Source of the DNA: Mycobacterium haemophilum DSM 44634
GTDB taxonomy: Bacteria; Actinomycetota; Actinomycetes; Mycobacteriales; Mycobacteriaceae
Direction of reading: 5' to 3'
NCBI RefSeq assembly: GCF_000340435.2
Contig: NZ_CP011883.2
Coordinates: forward strand, 4,171,766-4,235,765
Length of the DNA stretch: 64,000 bases
The position numbers were made by a program, and so were the translations under genes. Shown in pieces: positions 32,279 to 42,542 of this stretch; position 1 is the first letter of the stretch; each line of letters opens with the position of its first letter. Under the pieces are notes generated by a model that saw nothing but the letters and a program-made list of their open reading frames with translations, did not search any database and was not told the DNA's origin.

Positions 32279-33615
32279 TGGCGTCGTAGCGCCCGCCCAA
32301 CCAATACACCCAGTCCCAGCGCCATCGACAAGCCCAAGATCCCCAGCGCCACAAACATGATCGGCCTGCGATCGGGGCCCGGTGTGATGACCGGCGGCGG
32401 AACTCTTCTGACGTTGAACGGCTCTGACGCAGGACCCAGCGGAATATCCCAGGTAAGCGCTGCCACGGCATTGATGACACCCGCGCCGACGGCGTCGTCG
32501 ACGCCGCCTCCGGGATGGCGAGCGGTGGCGGTGATCCGGTTAATGATCTGCGCCGGCGTCAGGTCGGGAAACCGCTGTCGCAGCAGGGCCGCCAGACCGG
32601 AGACATATGCGGCGGCGAACGAGGTGCCGGCAATGGGGACCGGCCCCTCCTTACCTTGCAGCGCGTTCACCGGTTCACCGTGATAGCCCAGCGCGACAAT
32701 GTTTTCCGCCGGCGCCGCGACGCCTACCCATGGTCCGTGTACCGAGAACTGGCTCGGCATCCCGTTCTGTGCGATACCGCCGACGGTGAGCACCAAGGGT
32801 GCGTACCAGGCCGGTGTGACGATGGTCTGCACCTTGCTCCAGCCGCGTGGGTCGTTGGGCGTTGACGGGTCAGGCATCGGATTCTGCGTGCAATCCCCGC
32901 CGGTGTTGCCGGCCGCGACGATGATCACCACGCCCTTAGCGTTGACCGCATAGTTGATCGCTGCTCCCAACGTCGATTCATCGAGCGGCCTATTCGCCTT
33001 GTAGCAGGCAGCTTCGCTGATATTGATCACGCCCGCACCAAGATTGGCGGCGTGCACCACCGCGCGGGCCAGGCTGCGGACAGACCCAGCCGCTGGTGTC
33101 GAGTTGGGATCATTGGCGTTGGGTTGCGCGCCGACCGGCTGAAAAGCCTCTGAGGTTTGTCGCAGCGAGAGCAGACGCACGTCGGGCGCGACGCCGATGA
33201 ATCCGTCGGTGGGCGCGGGTCGGCCGCCGATGATGGAAGCGGTCAGCGTTCCATGCGCGTCGCAATCGGATAGCCCGTTGCCGGCTTGATCGACGAAGTC
33301 ACCACCGGGTTCCGCCGGGACCCGCGGCGAGGCCTCGACGCCGGTGTCGATCACGGCCACTGTCACCCCGGCCCCGGTTGCGAACTTGTGCGCGTCACTG
33401 ACGCCTATGTAGGTGTTGCTCCAGGGCGGATCGTGGAAACTGGAATCCGGCAGCGTTGTAGGCGCCGAGCACATCACCTTCTGCTCAGTGGGCTGGTCGG
33501 GCCCCGTCACATCGGGCGGCACTGCGCCCGGGTCGATCGAGGGTGGGCTGATCGCCAGCGCAGGAGGCGCGAACAGCAACGCCAGCGCTACCGTCATCAG
33601 CAAGATACGGTGCAC
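32275..33615 (-). CDS. mycP1: Mycosin-1, subtilisin-like serine protease of ESX-1
   Basis: A 446-residue protease that caps the periplasmic side of the ESX-1 complex and cleaves EspB. The N-terminal signal peptide is MHRILLMTVALALLFAPPAL. The catalytic triad is visible: Asp in VAVIDTGVE, His in DCDAHGTLTAS and Ser in AGTSFAAAYVSG. A C-terminal membrane anchor is formed by FVALGILGLSMALGLGVLVG. It is the first gene of the espK-side operon in this orientation. Confidence 0.95.
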   Translation of the reverse strand: MHRILLMTVALALLFAPPALAISPPSIDPGAVPPDVTGPDQPTEQKVMCSAPTTLPDSSFHDPPWSNTYIGVSDAHKFATGAGVTVAVIDTGVEASPRVPAEPGGDFVDQAGNGLSDCDAHGTLTASIIGGRPAPTDGFIGVAPDVRLLSLRQTSEAFQPVGAQPNANDPNSTPAAGSVRSLARAVVHAANLGAGVINISEAACYKANRPLDESTLGAAINYAVNAKGVVIIVAAGNTGGDCTQNPMPDPSTPNDPRGWSKVQTIVTPAWYAPLVLTVGGIAQNGMPSQFSVHGPWVGVAAPAENIVALGYHGEPVNALQGKEGPVPIAGTSFAAAYVSGLAALLRQRFPDLTPAQIINRITATARHPGGGVDDAVGAGVINAVAALTWDIPLGPASEPFNVRRVPPPVITPGPDRRPIMFVALGILGLSMALGLGVLVGRALRRQ

Positions 33616-34012
33616 CCCCGACTACTCCGTTCATGTCGCTAGCTGCTGCGCTGGTCTGGCTCCTCACGCGTGGCTGCTCGAGAACGATCTGCTCGGGCAT
33701 TGGGCCTGCGTGACGCACCTGCGTGCATTTTAGACTTAACAGTTAGGTAATCCGCGGTGGTCTTAGCTAAGGTCGGCCGAACTGCCTCGGCCGGCCCACG
33801 CGTCGAGGCGCAACTCGCCTTTAGGGTAGGCGATTGTCTCTGCTCGGCATCGCAAGTCCTAACAGCGCGTCCACCCCAGGAACTGAAATTTTCGCCTGTG
33901 ATGCGAAGACGTCAATTGACAAGTAGTCAACAACGGGCCGGCCGGATCGTTCTCGGCGGCGCGGACTGCCTGGGCGGATGTGGTGGTTCTGCAGCGCGAC
34001 ACCGCATCACAC
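33616..34012. other. Intergenic region between ESX-1 (mycP1) and ESX-2 (eccA2)
   Basis: About 400 bases with no gene I can support. On the minus strand it should contain the mycP1-eccE1 promoter; TAAAAT at about 33728-33733 is a -10 candidate without a clear -35. Base composition is more AT-rich around 33725-33760 and 33880-33935 than in the flanking genes. No hairpin terminator for eccA2 was recognised. Confidence 0.35.
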
Positions 34013-35863
34013 TCAAAGCACTACCTGCACATGCTTTTCCGCGCACGCATCGATGACCGCGGCGACCACGTCCTGGGCGTGCAGCGCTTGCAGGTCTTCG
34101 ACTGTCACCGAGCCCTTCACGCTGCGGTGCGCAGCGGCGAGCCGCGAGTCCCGCAGCCGCTCGGCTCGCTCCACCACATTGCGCGCGAATCGCCCGTTCT
34201 GCATGACATCGATACCGTGCCTGCCGTCGGGCGCGCGGTAGGCACGTAACGTCGCACACGCGGTGTTCAACGCTTCGCCGGCGGCCGGCTCGAGTACGGT
34301 GGCGCGCGGCTTCCCGTAGCGGATCGCGATTTCAACTAGCTCATCGGGTGTGTAGGACGCGAACCGCAACTTGCGGTTAAACCGGCCCGCCAGACCGGGG
34401 TTCACGGTGAGAAACTCATCGACTTCCTTCTCATACCCCGCGCCGATGAAGCAGAAGTCGAATCGGTGCACCTCGAGCGCCACCAACAGCTGGTTGACGG
34501 CTTCCATGCCGATCATGTCTGGGCGCCCGTCCTGGTGACGCTCCACCAACGAATAGAACTCATCCATGAACAGGACGCGGCCCAGCGAGCGGCCGATGAG
34601 TTCGTTGGTCTTGGGACCCGAGGCGCCGATGTGTTCGCCACAAAAGTCGGCCCGCTTGACCTCGATAATCTCGGGATGACGCACGATGCCCAGCCCGGCG
34701 TATATCTTTCCCAGCGCCTCGGCAGTGGTGGTCTTGCCGGTACCAGGCGGTCCCACCAGCAGCATGTGGTTGGTCTGATTGGCCACCGGAAGCCCGGCAG
34801 CCAGCCGCAGCGCCCGGACCTCGATCTGATCCTCCAGCTCGGCCACCGCACGTTTGACTTCGGCCAACCCGACTTGATTGTCGAGCAGCTCACGGCCTTC
34901 CTCCAAGAGTTCGCTGCGCCGCTCTTCGTGCTCCTCCTCGCGCCGCTGCTGCGCGGATCGCTGGGTGCTCACGTCCCATTTGTTCGTGCGGGTTTTGATG
35001 TCGTCCTCGTCGGTGACCACGAGCTGTAGCGCTGGGTCGGCTAGCGCCTGCTTGGCGGACTCCATCAGCACACCGTTGATCGTGGCCTTCGACAACCAAA
35101 TCTGCGCCGCATGTTCGTCGCCGAGCTGGCGATGCGCCATCCCGCGCACGTAGCTCAGATCAGCTGCGATCAACGGAAATTCAGCTGCATCGATTGCGGT
35201 GTCGGGGTGTTGACGACGCGACTCGGTCGGGCCGAGATATCCCGCGCGTAGCTCGACGCGGTCAACCCAGTCGAGCGCGACACGCGCCTGACCCAGATGA
35301 GCAGCGGCATGGGCAGCCAAGGTGCTGGTTGCGGCGGTGACCGCCGACATGATGATTGCTTGCGGCGGTAAAATCGCCGCCGCGACCGAGATCACGTCCG
35401 GCCAGCGCTGGGTAGCGAACATCAAGTAGGCCTCGATGTGCTGCTGCCATTGGTGATTCTCCCAAGTGTCCAGCAGAGATGAATCCGCCAGCAACGCTTC
35501 GGCTTTGTCGTACTGACGATCATCAATGAATGCACTGCAAAGCGCTAGGCCCGCATGCGATGCCTCGGTCACCGAAATCGACAGATACGGCCCGGCTTTG
35601 ATCGGCGCCGACAGGCGCACGCCCAGCCGGTTAAGCTCCCGGTGCAGCCGGGCCCCGCACATGTAGAGCTGCTGTACTGTCGACAATGCCTCGTCACCGG
35701 CAGCGATCCGGCCGAGCCAGGCGTCGGCCATCGACGGGTCGATCTGCGTAGCCTCCTGGAACTGCACGCGGGCAGCCGCGCTATCGCTATCGAGTAGCGC
35801 CATCGCTTGATCGAACCGCTTGCGTGCGGCCGCCGTCGTGGTGCTGCTGGTCTTGTTGGTCAT
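34013..35863 (-). CDS. eccA2: ESX-2 AAA+ ATPase EccA2
   Basis: A 616-residue cytosolic ATPase. An N-terminal TPR-like half (residues 1-300) is followed by the CbxX-type AAA+ domain with Walker A VGPPGTGKTTTAEAL, Walker B VLFMDEFYSLV and sensor IGAGYEKEV. It is intact and close in length to Rv3884c (619). The ATG overlaps the eccE2 stop region by 4 nt. It is the last gene of the ESX-2 run. Confidence 0.94.
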   Translation of the reverse strand: MTNKTSSTTTAAARKRFDQAMALLDSDSAAARVQFQEATQIDPSMADAWLGRIAAGDEALSTVQQLYMCGARLHRELNRLGVRLSAPIKAGPYLSISVTEASHAGLALCSAFIDDRQYDKAEALLADSSLLDTWENHQWQQHIEAYLMFATQRWPDVISVAAAILPPQAIIMSAVTAATSTLAAHAAAHLGQARVALDWVDRVELRAGYLGPTESRRQHPDTAIDAAEFPLIAADLSYVRGMAHRQLGDEHAAQIWLSKATINGVLMESAKQALADPALQLVVTDEDDIKTRTNKWDVSTQRSAQQRREEEHEERRSELLEEGRELLDNQVGLAEVKRAVAELEDQIEVRALRLAAGLPVANQTNHMLLVGPPGTGKTTTAEALGKIYAGLGIVRHPEIIEVKRADFCGEHIGASGPKTNELIGRSLGRVLFMDEFYSLVERHQDGRPDMIGMEAVNQLLVALEVHRFDFCFIGAGYEKEVDEFLTVNPGLAGRFNRKLRFASYTPDELVEIAIRYGKPRATVLEPAAGEALNTACATLRAYRAPDGRHGIDVMQNGRFARNVVERAERLRDSRLAAAHRSVKGSVTVEDLQALHAQDVVAAVIDACAEKHVQVVL

Positions 35864-37416
35864 TGGAGTCCGTCCACCGGCTCGAGCTCAGCGCTTGGCA
35901 ACATTGCCGGCTCAGACACTACGTAGCGGTTCTCGGCCCGGAACAACTCAACCTCCACCGTATGCACCTGACCGGCAGCCGTTACTTCCACCGTCGCCGG
36001 ACCTGTCTGTGTGATCAGTACATCGGCGCTGCCCCGGTACGACTCGCCTGGTTTCCCTACGGAGACAACCGTGTTCGGACGCGGCGTCGGCGTAATAGTT
36101 CCGTCCACAACACTGACCATGGTGCCCGACACTGGCTTGGGCTGATCGCTGACGACAATATCGAGCATGCGAATACTGGCCCACCGCTGCGTGTTTCGCG
36201 TGTGCACCGTGATCCGGTCGCCGGCCCCGGCCATTCGGATCACGAACCGTTTGGCCAACGAATCCTCGGCGACGATGTGCACTCGGCTGAAGTCACCCGC
36301 GTCGTCCAACGGCAGCATCATCCGATTTCCACCACCGACCTTGCCTAGCAGCACGCCCGACGGCCCGAGTGAGATGACGAACGGTCTGTGCAGCGTTCCA
36401 CGACGGATGCCGTGCAACGGCGGCATCGGACCGCACAGATTGGCCGCGATAGCCTGTGCCTGTTCGCCCGGCAATGTGCGTAGCATCATGCTCGGCGGGG
36501 CAGTCGGCGGTTGTGCGGTACGCACCGTCACCGTGGCGGTGGCAGTAGCAGGGTCAAGGCCGAAAAGCGTGATGTTCTGGACGATCCCGTCGGCGCGCAT
36601 CGACCAAGCTTGGGCTAGTTTCTCCGCGGTGATGTCGGCCGGGGAGTACCAATAGGTGGTCAACCAGCCCTGGATGACCCCGTCGCCGCGCACCGAGTGC
36701 CAGCGCCTATTGCGCACCTCTACCGCCGATCGCCCTAGCCGCCGTTCCATTTCGACGATGTCGGTAGCGGTCGCTACTTTCGCACGGATACCCCGTTGGC
36801 GCATCGCCGCAGTGATCCGCTGTGCGGCCGCTAGCGTCGCGGTGCCAACCGAGGTACGCCACCGTAGGGCCTCAGCATTGTCGAGGGCTGAAATTCGCAC
36901 AATGAGCCAGGTTTCCCGCTGACCGGCGTAAGGTGGTGTGCCGATCAGCGTGTCGTACACCCTTGGGTAGTCGCCGACGCTGCGCCGACGGGCCCCGGCA
37001 CTGATCACACTCAGCGAATCGACAGTCAGGCCAAGGCTTTGACGCAGCAACGGCAGCAAATCAGTTATGTCGAATGAATTTTCGGTGTACGTCGAAGTCG
37101 ATCCGGTGAACAGGGTTGGCGTATGGGCCTTCCCAAGCAGTTGCACCGCCGCTACCGCGACGCCGTCCTGGTACCGAACTCCACCGCCAGCACGATCATT
37201 GACTACCGTGCGCGGTTCGCTCCACTCAATTGTTCGTTTCCGCCGGCACCACAGGATCATCCATGACCACAACGGCTGACGCCGCCACCGCAGCACGCCG
37301 ACGACAATTCCGATCACCGAACCGAAAGCAGCACCAACGTATCCACCTGCCATCCACCCGACCAGCACCGAAACAAAGATGCCGCCGATGACCGCCAGCT
37401 TGGTCGTGTCCGTCAT
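35860..37416 (-). CDS. eccE2: ESX-2 membrane component EccE2
   Basis: A 518-residue protein (about 537 in M. tuberculosis). Transmembrane segments are at residues about 8-25 and 28-42 (LAVIGGIFVSVLVGWMAGG; AFGSVIGIVVGVL), followed by a cytosolic domain with the EccE pattern (WSEPRTVVNDRAGGGVRYQDGVAVAAVQ). It overlaps mycP2 by 4 nt (ATGA). No disruption was seen. Confidence 0.92.
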   Translation of the reverse strand: MTDTTKLAVIGGIFVSVLVGWMAGGYVGAAFGSVIGIVVGVLRWRRQPLWSWMILWCRRKRTIEWSEPRTVVNDRAGGGVRYQDGVAVAAVQLLGKAHTPTLFTGSTSTYTENSFDITDLLPLLRQSLGLTVDSLSVISAGARRRSVGDYPRVYDTLIGTPPYAGQRETWLIVRISALDNAEALRWRTSVGTATLAAAQRITAAMRQRGIRAKVATATDIVEMERRLGRSAVEVRNRRWHSVRGDGVIQGWLTTYWYSPADITAEKLAQAWSMRADGIVQNITLFGLDPATATATVTVRTAQPPTAPPSMMLRTLPGEQAQAIAANLCGPMPPLHGIRRGTLHRPFVISLGPSGVLLGKVGGGNRMMLPLDDAGDFSRVHIVAEDSLAKRFVIRMAGAGDRITVHTRNTQRWASIRMLDIVVSDQPKPVSGTMVSVVDGTITPTPRPNTVVSVGKPGESYRGSADVLITQTGPATVEVTAAGQVHTVEVELFRAENRYVVSEPAMLPSAELEPVDGLQ

Positions 37417-39062
37417 TGCTCTCGCCGGGCCCGAGCAATGAGCGAAGCCACCGTGACGGCGGCCCCAATCAGGCCGGCGAATACCAGCGCCATATTGCGA
37501 GCGCGGTGGTCAGGAGGTGGCGGCGGCGCGGCCGGCTTGAGCACACGAGCCGAAGCCGCGGGTGGAAGCCGTTCCCCCACAGGCACATCAAAAGTAAGCG
37601 CGGCCACCGGGTCGACGACACCGTAACCGACTTGGTTGTCGACTCCGCGTGGCGGATTGTGTGCCGTCTGCAAAATCCGGTTGATCACCTGGTGGGCAGA
37701 CAGCCCCGGATACTTGGCTCGCACTAACGCTGCGACTCCACTGACGTACGCCGCTGAAAAGCTGGTGCCCCAGATCGGCATGTTCACCTCGCCCGGGTGG
37801 ATCGGTGGGTAGGCATTCACCGGTCCCCCTGTTTCGGGCGACAATCCCATAATCCCGACGCCGGGTGCCGCGGCTGCCACCCAAGGCCCGGCCAGGCTCT
37901 TGCTGATCGGTGCGCCCGTGTTGTCCACGGCGGCCACCGACAGCACGTAATCAGCGAACCAGGACGGCGATGACACGGTTTTGACTTGATGCCAGTCGCG
38001 AGGATCGGACGCGTTTAACGGGTCGAATGAAGCGTTTTGGGCGCAACCGTCTTCGCTGTCGTTGCCTGCCGCTGCGACGATCACCGCGTCCTTAACGGTG
38101 GCGGCGTACCAGACGGCAGCGCCGATGGCGCCTTGATCCAGCGGATCGGCTGCGGATACACACGCGGTCACGCTGACGTTGATCACCTTGGCCCCCATGT
38201 TGGCGGCGTGCACGATGGCACTGGCCAGCGTTGCGACGGTGCCGGCCTTCTTGCGGCCCTCCCTGTCACCGGGCCCGGGGTTGACCGGTTCGTATGCGCG
38301 CGAGGACTGCCGAATGGACATGATCACGGCATGCGGTGCAACGCCGACAATGCCGTCGGGCGTACCTGGCGGCGGTGGCGGCACCTCGGGATCGTCGGGC
38401 TGCTCGGTGCGGGGGTCCCCCGGCCCGTTGGACGGTGCATCTGGCGGCGGAGCCGGCACGGTTTGGGTGACCGTCACCGGAGTGGGCGGCGGCGGTGGTG
38501 CCGGCGGCGGCGGTGGTCCGCCAGGCGGTACTGGTCCTGAGTCGATCGCCGGTGGTCCGGCCGGCGGCGGAAAGGCGGGAGCGCTGGGCATCCGAGGGGG
38601 CATCGGAGTACCTTGCGGAGCCGCACCAATTACGGACGCCACGATGGTGCCGTGCGCGTCGCAGTCCGTTAACCCGTCACCACCCATGATGTAGTCGCCG
38701 CCGGCCACCACGGATAGCCGCCGACTCGGATTGATGCCGGTATCGATCACGGCTACCGGCACCCCATTACCGGTCGAATACTGCCAGGCCTTGCTGATGT
38801 TTAGCATCGTGAACCCGGGCGCGGGGAGCGCCACATTGGGATCGGCAACAGTAATCGTTCGGGCGCAGGCAAAGCTCTGCCGCATCGGCTGCTCTGCGGT
38901 TGGTTTGCCGTCGGCCGGTACCCGGCTAGGATCAATAGTCGGCGGCGGAATCGCCTGTACTGCTGGGAAATTCGTCAATGCCACGACGACCAAACCCACC
39001 AGCGCCAGCGCACCGACCCGCTGCGTCGATCTCCGTGGAGCCGCTGGAGCCATCCGGGTCAT
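37413..39062 (-). CDS. mycP2: Mycosin-2, subtilisin-like protease of ESX-2
   Basis: A 549-residue protease. The start at 39060-39062 overlaps the eccD2 stop (ATGA) and gives MTRMAPAAPRRSTQRVGALA, a basic signal-peptide N terminus. Triad: Asp in VAVIDTGINPS, His in DCDAHGTIVAS and Ser in WGTSFSAAYVSG. A Pro-rich loop (about residues 170-255), much longer than in MycP1, separates the His and Ser regions. A C-terminal membrane anchor is at NMALVFAGLIGAAVTVASLI. Confidence 0.94.
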   Translation of the reverse strand: MTRMAPAAPRRSTQRVGALALVGLVVVALTNFPAVQAIPPPTIDPSRVPADGKPTAEQPMRQSFACARTITVADPNVALPAPGFTMLNISKAWQYSTGNGVPVAVIDTGINPSRRLSVVAGGDYIMGGDGLTDCDAHGTIVASVIGAAPQGTPMPPRMPSAPAFPPPAGPPAIDSGPVPPGGPPPPPAPPPPPTPVTVTQTVPAPPPDAPSNGPGDPRTEQPDDPEVPPPPPGTPDGIVGVAPHAVIMSIRQSSRAYEPVNPGPGDREGRKKAGTVATLASAIVHAANMGAKVINVSVTACVSAADPLDQGAIGAAVWYAATVKDAVIVAAAGNDSEDGCAQNASFDPLNASDPRDWHQVKTVSSPSWFADYVLSVAAVDNTGAPISKSLAGPWVAAAAPGVGIMGLSPETGGPVNAYPPIHPGEVNMPIWGTSFSAAYVSGVAALVRAKYPGLSAHQVINRILQTAHNPPRGVDNQVGYGVVDPVAALTFDVPVGERLPPAASARVLKPAAPPPPPDHRARNMALVFAGLIGAAVTVASLIARARREQ

Positions 39063-40582
39063 CGCATACGTACCCAGGCAAATAGTCCGCCGATCCATGC
39101 GGCCAGCGGTAGCGCCGCGATGATCGCTGCTATCTCCACCCATTCGGCGGTCATCCGTACCAGTGGAGTGAACCTGGTGATCGGTATCAATAGCGCCGCC
39201 AGCAGCCCGGCGCCGCCGAACCCGGCCAATATCAACGCGCTCCACAGCACCGAGTAATCGGACGCGGCGGGCTGGTGCACAACGTATTTGACGACGCCGG
39301 CGCACAGCGCAGCCGCGGCCCCGCATACCAGCGCGACGGCCTGCCGTTTGTCGGCATAGGCACGTCCGCGGCTGATGAAAATCACCACAAACAGTCCAGC
39401 CAGCACAGCGGCCGCCGTGCTGCGGTGGCAACCCGGCGCGCACGTGGCCCACACCGCGGCCGGCAACGTGAGCGCAGTGCCTACGCATATCCCAGTGAGG
39501 ACGCTGTTGGCGCGAATCGCCGCCGCCGCGATCGTTGCGCCGCGCGCGGTAGTATCCGGATTGACCTCTTCGTCGGCGCCCGCACCCACGACCCCGTCGG
39601 CCGCCTCGTCGACAGGGGAGACCGCATCTGCCGGCAAACCGGGGCTGCGGTGGAACAGATCACGCCCGGTGATGGACCCAAAGTATGGCGGCCGGATCCG
39701 CGCGACCCACAGTGCGATCGTCGGGGCCAGGGTCAGCAACAACAGCAACGCGACCAGCGTGCACATCCCCAGCCATTGAGCAGGAACCGGCCACCACATC
39801 CGGGCAGCGGCCACCGACCCGGCGAGACCGCACAGTGTCACGACTGTCGCCGCCACCGTGATATGGCGCCGCATCGCCGTGGCGATTCCACACGTTAGGA
39901 CCGCGCCAGCCAGGGCCGCGATAAATAGGTGCGCGGACCCGAGTTTCCCGGGCGCGCTACAGGCGAGGCTTGCTGAAAGCAACGGCACCGCAAGCCAACC
40001 GAGTGCGTTGATCATGTCGGCGCGATGCGGCCACCAACGCCACGCCGTGCCCGCACCCCCGGCCGCCAATAGACCGGCGGCACCGGTCACGATGCTGGGC
40101 ACTAAAGAGTCCGTGGCGATGCGTTGCCGCACGGCCACGGCCAGCGCCACCACCGAAACCATCGCAAGGATGACAAGTGCCGTGTGCGAGGCGGTTTGGA
40201 CAGTGACCGGTTCGAACAACTTCTTACCGATCCGGGCGAGTCCGGTGGACAACGACTCATACTGTGGCTCGAATGATTCGCCTTCCGCCGCAGGAACCAG
40301 TGCGAGCGTGGCACCGTCCTCGACGCCGAGTTCGTCGAGCGTCTTGGTGATATCCAGCCGCACGCCGTTGGCCTTGTGCAGTTCGTATCCGACACCGGGT
40401 TCGAGCCCGCTGAGCCCTCGGCGCTTGAGTTCATCGTTGAGCAGCTCGATGACGTTGTCGATGAAAACCTCGATCGGTACGGATGCCGGATATACCTGCG
40501 AAACGAGATGTTCTCCACATACGACGGCAACCGCACAACGAGCCGGAAACGAGACCTTACCCATCACTTGTGTCATTGTCAC
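39059..40582 (-). CDS. eccD2: ESX-2 integral membrane component EccD2
   Basis: A 507-residue protein with an N-terminal ubiquitin-like domain (residues about 15-100, CAVAVVCGEHLVSQVYPASV) and about eleven transmembrane helices ending LPLAAWIGGLFAWVRMR. The start is GTG overlapping the stop of the upstream ATPase gene (GTGA); an ATG two codons in (40576) is an alternative. It forms the membrane channel part of ESX-2. Confidence 0.92.
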   Translation of the reverse strand: MTMTQVMGKVSFPARCAVAVVCGEHLVSQVYPASVPIEVFIDNVIELLNDELKRRGLSGLEPGVGYELHKANGVRLDITKTLDELGVEDGATLALVPAAEGESFEPQYESLSTGLARIGKKLFEPVTVQTASHTALVILAMVSVVALAVAVRQRIATDSLVPSIVTGAAGLLAAGGAGTAWRWWPHRADMINALGWLAVPLLSASLACSAPGKLGSAHLFIAALAGAVLTCGIATAMRRHITVAATVVTLCGLAGSVAAARMWWPVPAQWLGMCTLVALLLLLTLAPTIALWVARIRPPYFGSITGRDLFHRSPGLPADAVSPVDEAADGVVGAGADEEVNPDTTARGATIAAAAIRANSVLTGICVGTALTLPAAVWATCAPGCHRSTAAAVLAGLFVVIFISRGRAYADKRQAVALVCGAAAALCAGVVKYVVHQPAASDYSVLWSALILAGFGGAGLLAALLIPITRFTPLVRMTAEWVEIAAIIAALPLAAWIGGLFAWVRMR

Positions 40583-41604
40583 GGCCGGTCAGCATCTGGA
40601 ATGTATTTGTCGGCCAGTGCCGCCGTGATCTCGAATAGCCGGAGTCGGGTCTTTTTCTTCAGCTCGTGACGTGTGTCGATTATCCCTCCCTTTGCGAGAT
40701 ACGAATCATACGGCATGAATTCAACCGTCGCCCCCGACTGCCCAAAGCGTTCGGTGAGGTATGTCCGCGCGTCGGGTTCATACTTATTACGACTGTCATT
40801 CAGGATGACCATGCTGCGGGACACCAAGTCGTGATAACCCATAGAGCGCAGTAAATCGATCGCGCGCATAACCGGCAGCGACGTATCAGCGGTCAGACCG
40901 GAAACGAATACCAGGGTGTCGCACGAGTCGAGCACCGCCGTCATTACCGCGTGCTCGAGGTCGTCGGAGGTGTCGACCACGATGACGGTGTGGGTGCGGC
41001 GCAGCCGCGACAGCACACCGGTAAACATCGAAGGGACCAGTGGCCGCGGCTGGTCCGATGCTCGGTTTCCAGCCAACACATCGAGGCCAATGCTGTTCTG
41101 TCCCAGGTGTTCTCGGATGTCTGCATAACCTTGAACGTCGGTATCGTTGAGAACGGCAGCGTAGTCGCCCGGTGGAGATTCGTCGATCCGCCCGGCGAGC
41201 GTTCCAAAGCCAGGGGCCGCATCGATGGCCACCACGTTCTCGGGCCGGCATTCCCGGAACGCAGCGCCGATACATGCGGTCATCGTGGTCTTTCCGACAC
41301 CACCTTTTCCCGAGACCACCCCGACAACGTACTGCTTACGGATGTGGCGTCGTATCCGTTCCTGCAATTCTCGGTAATGCCGTTCGGCTGGCGATTCACC
41401 GAAGTTGACGGTATGGAACGACGCGCGATATATGAATTTTCGCCAGCCCGCACCCGGTGGGATTTTGCGCGGGGTAACCATATCCGAGATGCGCAACGTG
41501 CCCGATACGGAATCTTGGTATTGATGGTGAGCGACCAGTGTTTCTTCCCGAATCGGTGCGCTCTGTTCTGACGAACCGGAAAGGACCTTCCACTGTTCCG
41601 TCAC
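40579..41604 (-). CDS. ParA/MinD-like ATPase of the ESX-2 locus (Rv3888c-like)
   Basis: A 341-residue protein with the deviant Walker A VVSGKGGVGKTTMTACIG at about residues 100-117, acidic VVAIDAAPGFGTLAGRID, and a C-terminal lobe ending LFEITAALADKYIPDADRP. It is related to EspI, but without the long Pro-rich N terminus, and probably plays a comparable role in ESX-2. The GTG at 41602-41604 gives the length I recall for the M. tuberculosis protein. The frame is open to 41667, which would overlap espG2 by 28 nt. No convincing ribosome binding site precedes either start. Confidence 0.82.
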   Translation of the reverse strand: MTEQWKVLSGSSEQSAPIREETLVAHHQYQDSVSGTLRISDMVTPRKIPPGAGWRKFIYRASFHTVNFGESPAERHYRELQERIRRHIRKQYVVGVVSGKGGVGKTTMTACIGAAFRECRPENVVAIDAAPGFGTLAGRIDESPPGDYAAVLNDTDVQGYADIREHLGQNSIGLDVLAGNRASDQPRPLVPSMFTGVLSRLRRTHTVIVVDTSDDLEHAVMTAVLDSCDTLVFVSGLTADTSLPVMRAIDLLRSMGYHDLVSRSMVILNDSRNKYEPDARTYLTERFGQSGATVEFMPYDSYLAKGGIIDTRHELKKKTRLRLFEITAALADKYIPDADRP

Positions 41605-41639
41605 GATGTCGATGCTAACATTTGCGTTATTCCTCTCGA

Positions 41640-42473
41640 CTACACAATCTTTCGGTACGAATACCATTCTTTATTGGCGGGCAGGCGCCGCACCATATGG
41701 TTGATCGCGGCCGCGATATTGCTCCTAGTCCCTGGGGCAATGATCAGCCATTTCTTACCCGCGGAGCAGACTTGCTCGGCAACCAGACGGCCGTCCGGAG
41801 TATCGACGATAGCCACTGCGCTGGCCTCGATATGTGTCCGTGTGGGCCGGCCGGTTTCCACCCCGGACTGGATCGCAACTATCGAGGCTTGCGCTGATCG
41901 GCCGGGATCGACGGCCAGTGCCAGCATCTGCACTTGGCCCGCGTCCAGCCCCTGACTGTCCAAGAACCTGCGCAGGGTCTCCTGATTGGCCGCGGCAATG
42001 CGCATCGCATCGGCGTCCAGCGTGACGGGACGTAACGCTGCGGGCGTGTTAGTGCCGCATAACCGCTCGATCTGTGCGTCGAGGGCCGCGCTGGCCGTTG
42101 CTTCGGCACTGGCGGTTCCGGCCCCGCCGATACGGACGAGATCGGCCGACCTTTCCATCGTCACCCACCACTGCGCAAACCTCGCGAGCAGCACCTGCGC
42201 TGGCTCGTCGTCACCAGGTATGCGGAACTGCAGAAGTAGCGCAATGTCGCGGCGGGCCAGGACAGTCAGCCACTCCACCACGGTGCTATCCACACTGTCT
42301 AAGTCGTCGATAACGCCGACGGCCCGCAGCTCACCCGTCACTGGGTGTTCCAACGCCAGCCGCTTGGGCTCGACACTGGGTAAGTGGGGCCGCAGCCCCA
42401 GCTCGGGGGCCACGACCTCGATGCCCGTGAGCACCTGCAGAGCCCACAATCCGTCCACAGTGGTGGTTAACAC
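41640..42473 (-). CDS. espG2: ESX-2 EspG2 chaperone
   Basis: A 277-residue EspG-family protein, expected to bind PE/PPE pairs of the ESX-2 system. Start at GTG 42471-42473 gives LTTTVDGLWALQVLTGIEV, matching the Rv3889c N terminus; an ATG ten codons upstream is possible. Conserved stretches are EWLTVLARRDIALLLQ, RFAQWWVTMERSADLVR, SAVAIVDTPDGR and MVRRLPANKEWYSYRKIV. Its usual clients PE36/PPE69 are not encoded in this window. Confidence 0.88.
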   Translation of the reverse strand: MLTTTVDGLWALQVLTGIEVVAPELGLRPHLPSVEPKRLALEHPVTGELRAVGVIDDLDSVDSTVVEWLTVLARRDIALLLQFRIPGDDEPAQVLLARFAQWWVTMERSADLVRIGGAGTASAEATASAALDAQIERLCGTNTPAALRPVTLDADAMRIAAANQETLRRFLDSQGLDAGQVQMLALAVDPGRSAQASIVAIQSGVETGRPTRTHIEASAVAIVDTPDGRLVAEQVCSAGKKWLIIAPGTRSNIAAAINHMVRRLPANKEWYSYRKIV

Positions 42474-42542
42474 GTTGTCCCAAATCCGACCGCGGGGGCG
42501 CACCCAGCGTGTGCGCCCCCGCTCAGCTCACATTGTGTGCGG

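Noticed and set aside
39062..39488. N-terminal extension of the mycP2 frame to 691 codons
   Set aside because: It overlaps eccD2 for over 400 bases; the ATG at 39062 with its ATGA overlap and signal peptide is clearly the start.
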